Source: JANOSH01 sp031415695
GTDB lineage: Bacteria; Actinomycetota; Acidimicrobiia; Acidimicrobiales; Ilumatobacteraceae
Assembly: GCA_031415695.1 (NCBI GenBank)
Contig: JANOSH010000076.1
Span: 26,010 to 90,009 of the forward strand
DNA length: 64,000 bases
Direction: 5' to 3'
The number at the start of each line of letters is the position of its first letter. The first letter of the stretch is position 1. Under the pieces are notes generated by a model that had not been told where the DNA came from, did not search any database, and saw only the letters and a list, made by a program, of their open reading frames with translations. Of this stretch, positions 62,353 through 64,000 are shown piece after piece. The translations under genes were made by a program, and so were the position numbers.

Positions 62353-62757
62353 GTGTCGTGCTTGTTCTGTTCCGTAGCTGCTGGTGACACGATGAGCCAC
62401 GTCGTTGGCGAGTCCGAGACGACGTTTGCGTTTCTCGACCGCTCGCCGGTGTTCCGTGGTCACGTGCTTGTTGTGCCCCGCCGGCACCTAGTGACCATTG
62501 CCGACCTTGAAGCAGATGAGGTCGGCCCGTTCTTCATCGAGGTGCAAAAGATGGCCCGGCGAGTACAGGTTGCGCTGAACGCCGACGGAACCTTTGTTGC
62601 TATGAACAACACCGTGAGCCAAAGTGTTGCGCACCTTCATGTACATGTGATTCCGCGGCGGCGCGGCGACGGCTTGCGTGGGTTTTTCTGGCCGCGTCAA
62701 AAGTATGTCGACGACGAGATGGCAACCTACGCGGCGTGTATTCGCGCCGTCACGTAA
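62353..62757 (+). CDS. HIT-family nucleotide-binding protein
   Basis: 134 aa from the GTG at 62353, chosen since HIT proteins typically begin with SCLFC, as here (VSCLFCSVAAGD); a further upstream start would cross the inverted repeat. The HIT motif near residue 95 is HLHVHVIPR. Substrate region: VPRRHLVTIADLEADE. It hydrolyses nucleoside phosphoramidates or related dinucleotides. The 3' end overlaps the convergent DUF429 gene by 8 bases. Confidence 0.88.
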   Translation: MSCLFCSVAAGDTMSHVVGESETTFAFLDRSPVFRGHVLVVPRRHLVTIADLEADEVGPFFIEVQKMARRVQVALNADGTFVAMNNTVSQSVAHLHVHVIPRRRGDGLRGFFWPRQKYVDDEMATYAACIRAVT

Positions 62758-63421
62758 CAATCCTCATGGGCACGCCGTTGCGGTCGAGGGCACTGTCTCC
62801 GAACGTCGTGTGACGCCCGCTGGCAAAGCGTTCGGCACTCCACAGCGCGGCATAGGCATCGAGGACATCGTCGATCGTCGCGCCGTGGAGTGTTGGTACC
62901 GAGATGCCAAGATGGGTGTCAATCAGAGAGCGTCTCTGAGCGATGCCTTCGGGCGATTTCTTCGACGCAAGGTCGACGTCGGCCATCGTGCGGAACGAGC
63001 ACTCTGGATGCACCTCGACGAGGCGGTCGGTTTGTCGGGCGAGTCGATCGACCTCGATGATTTTGGTGACAAGGTGCCAACTCTGCTTCGACAAGCCGCG
63101 ACTGAAGAGTCGCCGCGATTGTTCGTTTGCATCGGCGTACGTCGCCGCTTCGAGCAACGGCCGCGCCGGTACGTCGAAGATCGAACTTCTCCTCGGTCCA
63201 AGAAAAGCTCTTGCGCTCGTGTCGGCCTCGCGTCCGGGCGAGTCGGGAATTCCCATAGGCATATCGATACCGACGATGTCGTAGTCGAGGTCGTGTATCT
63301 CAAGGTTTGAAGCGACCCTGAGCCCGGTTCGCGAGGCGATTACCCATCCGGACTTGCAGCCATCGATGCCTGCGCAGCGATGCGATGCGGGCGGTCGTGC
63401 TGAGTTGGGAACCATCCGCAT
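62750..63421 (-). CDS. DUF429 domain protein (predicted RNase H-like nuclease)
   Basis: 223 aa, ATG at 63419-63421. DUF429 features: CAGIDGCKSGWVIA, then DIVGIDMPMGIPDSPGREAD, RAFLGPRRSSIF and RLVEVHPECSF. The acidic residues in these segments fit an RNase H-like active site. Cellular role unknown. It is divergent from the HU gene. Confidence 0.85.
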   Translation of the reverse strand: MRMVPNSARPPASHRCAGIDGCKSGWVIASRTGLRVASNLEIHDLDYDIVGIDMPMGIPDSPGREADTSARAFLGPRRSSIFDVPARPLLEAATYADANEQSRRLFSRGLSKQSWHLVTKIIEVDRLARQTDRLVEVHPECSFRTMADVDLASKKSPEGIAQRRSLIDTHLGISVPTLHGATIDDVLDAYAALWSAERFASGRHTTFGDSALDRNGVPMRIVT

Positions 63422-63460
63422 AGAGTGAGCGATACATAGTCAGGTTTCAAGTTTCCGAAT

Positions 63461-63480
63461 ATAGTTCCACTTGCAACTAT
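63461..63480. promoter_or_regulatory. Small inverted repeat upstream of the HU gene
   Basis: ATAGTT (63461-63466) and AACTAT (63475-63480), spacer 8, lie in an AT-rich interval of 131 bases before the HU gene. A possible promoter element TTGACC at 63489-63494 follows; I cannot identify its -10 partner with confidence. Operator or promoter function is a guess. Confidence 0.3.
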
Positions 63481-63552
63481 TGAAATGCTTGACCTTGCTG
63501 CGCGAACCGATTCACATTGTGCCTTGACTTCGCTTAGTACAAGGAGAATGAA

Positions 63553-63828
63553 ATGACTAAAGCTGAATTTGTAGAGGCAGTTGCCTCACGCGCTGGCCTT
63601 ACCAAGGCCGACGCAGAAAAGAGTGTCGAGGCAGTTTTCGGCACCCTGGTTTCCGCCACGAAAGGTGGAGAAAAAGTGGCGTGGCCGGGCTTCGGTTCGT
63701 TCAGCGTCGCTGTCTCAGCTGCACGCGACTCGCGCAATCCGGCGACGGGCGAGACCGTGAAGGTCCCAGCACGCAACAAGATGAAGTTCACTGCCGCTGC
63801 TGGCCTCAAGGCCGAGCTCAATAAGTAA
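63553..63828 (+). CDS. hup: HU-family histone-like DNA-binding protein
   Basis: 91 aa from an ATG with AAGGAG 8 bases before it. It is a complete HU core: MTKAEFVEAVASRAGLTKAD, VFGTLVSATKGGEKVAWPGF, and the DNA-binding arm ARDSRNPATGETVKVPARNK. It bends and compacts DNA as a dimer. It lacks the Lys/Ala-rich tail that HupB of mycobacteria and other actinobacteria carries; a separate gene of such composition follows 32 bases later. Strong ribosome-binding sites on both suggest high expression. Confidence 0.95.
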   Translation: MTKAEFVEAVASRAGLTKADAEKSVEAVFGTLVSATKGGEKVAWPGFGSFSVAVSAARDSRNPATGETVKVPARNKMKFTAAAGLKAELNK

Positions 63829-63860
63829 CCCCCCAACCCAAGGTAACGAGGAGAACACAA

Positions 63861-64000
63861 ATGGCAACAGCTAAGAAGGCCGCACCGGCCAAGAAGGCTG
63901 CACCCGCTAAGAAAGCCGTGGCAGCGAAGGCTGCTCCGGTCAAGAAGGCTGCACCCGCTAAGAAAGCAGTGGCAGCGAAGGCTGCTCCGGTCAAGAAGGC
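63861..64000 (+). CDS. Lys/Ala/Pro-rich histone H1-like protein (partial, runs off the window)
   Basis: 46 codons are visible from the ATG at 63861, preceded by GAGGAG. The sequence is only Ala, Lys, Pro and Val apart from the first residues, in PAKK-type repeats like those of the HupB tail and eukaryotic H1. The DNA shows a tandem repeat. It would bind DNA nonspecifically by charge. The remainder of the gene, including any folded domain, lies beyond position 64000. Confidence 0.8.
   Translation, partial: MATAKKAAPAKKAAPAKKAVAAKAAPVKKAAPAKKAVAAKAAPVKK
63891..63992 (+). repeat. Two tandem 51-bp (17-codon) repeats inside the H1-like gene
   Basis: Units at 63891-63941 and 63942-63992 differ at a single base (third position of codon 9). 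Each encodes KKAAPAKKAVAAKAAPV. A third copy begins at 63993. Near identity at silent positions points to recent tandem expansion, so copy number probably varies between strains. Confidence 0.9.

Noticed and set aside
63891..63992. CRISPR or mobile-element repeat
   Set aside because: The 51-bp period is a multiple of three, lies in frame and encodes a protein repeat.

Overview
The window is a gene-dense stretch of chromosome from a high-GC actinobacterium, most likely class Acidimicrobiia (Ilumatobacter/Microthrix-like). The grounds are a WhiB-type iron-sulfur regulator, a PafB/PafC-like WYL pair, an F420-dependent LLM-type oxidoreductase, a Lys/Ala-rich histone-like gene beside HU, the DUF1800/DUF1501 pair, frequent GTG/TTG starts, many ATGA/GTGA stop-start overlaps, and secreted proteins with Thr-rich linkers. 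The lineage is inferred from protein families. I saw no rRNA, tRNA, CRISPR array, prophage or intact insertion sequence.

Layout. 1-5.9 kb: end of a probable MoxR-type ATPase gene, a VWA-like metallopeptidase, a ROK sugar kinase, a TSUP transporter, and two exported enzymes (phosphodiester glycosidase, S8 protease). 5.9-12.8 kb: asparaginase II, a degenerate SDR, a ProA-like dehydrogenase, and a two-gene molybdenum hydroxylase whose FAD and 2Fe-2S subunits are fused. 12.8-15.7 kb is a gene graveyard: a 5'-truncated DUF4143 gene, an intact MaoC-like gene, the tail of a surface beta-module gene, a GC-rich 22-bp repeat, and a frameshifted toxin relic beside an intact antitoxin-like gene. 15.7-20.8 kb: cyclase/VOC fusion, bifunctional PutA, and a divergent PAS-AraC regulator. 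20.8-30.2 kb is mostly cell envelope: a three-module secreted protein, a membrane protein, a GT2 glycosyltransferase, two tandem L,D-transpeptidases, an LLM oxidoreductase, DUF1800 + DUF1501, a LysM gene split by an in-frame TAA, and an alpha/beta hydrolase. 30.2-34.9 kb: Ppx/GppA phosphatase, zinc-metallopeptidase lipoprotein, rhodanese, acyl-CoA dehydrogenase.

34.9-49.5 kb is a long co-oriented block: one pair of Liv-type ATPases, two permease pairs, two near-duplicate substrate-binding lipoproteins, an acyl-CoA synthetase, two enoyl-CoA hydratases and a GGDEF-EAL protein. It looks like uptake of an organic or amino acid, CoA activation and beta-oxidation-type breakdown. 49.5-56.2 kb holds the large and small subunits of a B12-dependent acyl-CoA mutase, separated by an SDR, a histidine phosphatase, a P450 and a hydroxyacyl-CoA dehydrogenase. 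56.2-59.0 kb: PafB/PafC-like regulators, a DEDD exonuclease and WhiB. 59.2-64 kb: a large secreted metzincin-like protease with three beta-modules, CMD-family and HIT proteins sharing a perfect inverted repeat between their starts, DUF429, HU, and a histone-H1-like gene that runs off the end.

The observations most worth pursuing are the uncharacterised beta-module shared by two exported proteins and a relic, the nonsense-split LysM protein, the decayed toxin beside its partner, the twin binding proteins with a patch of perfect DNA identity, the split HU/H1 arrangement, and the inverted repeat at 62319-62349.
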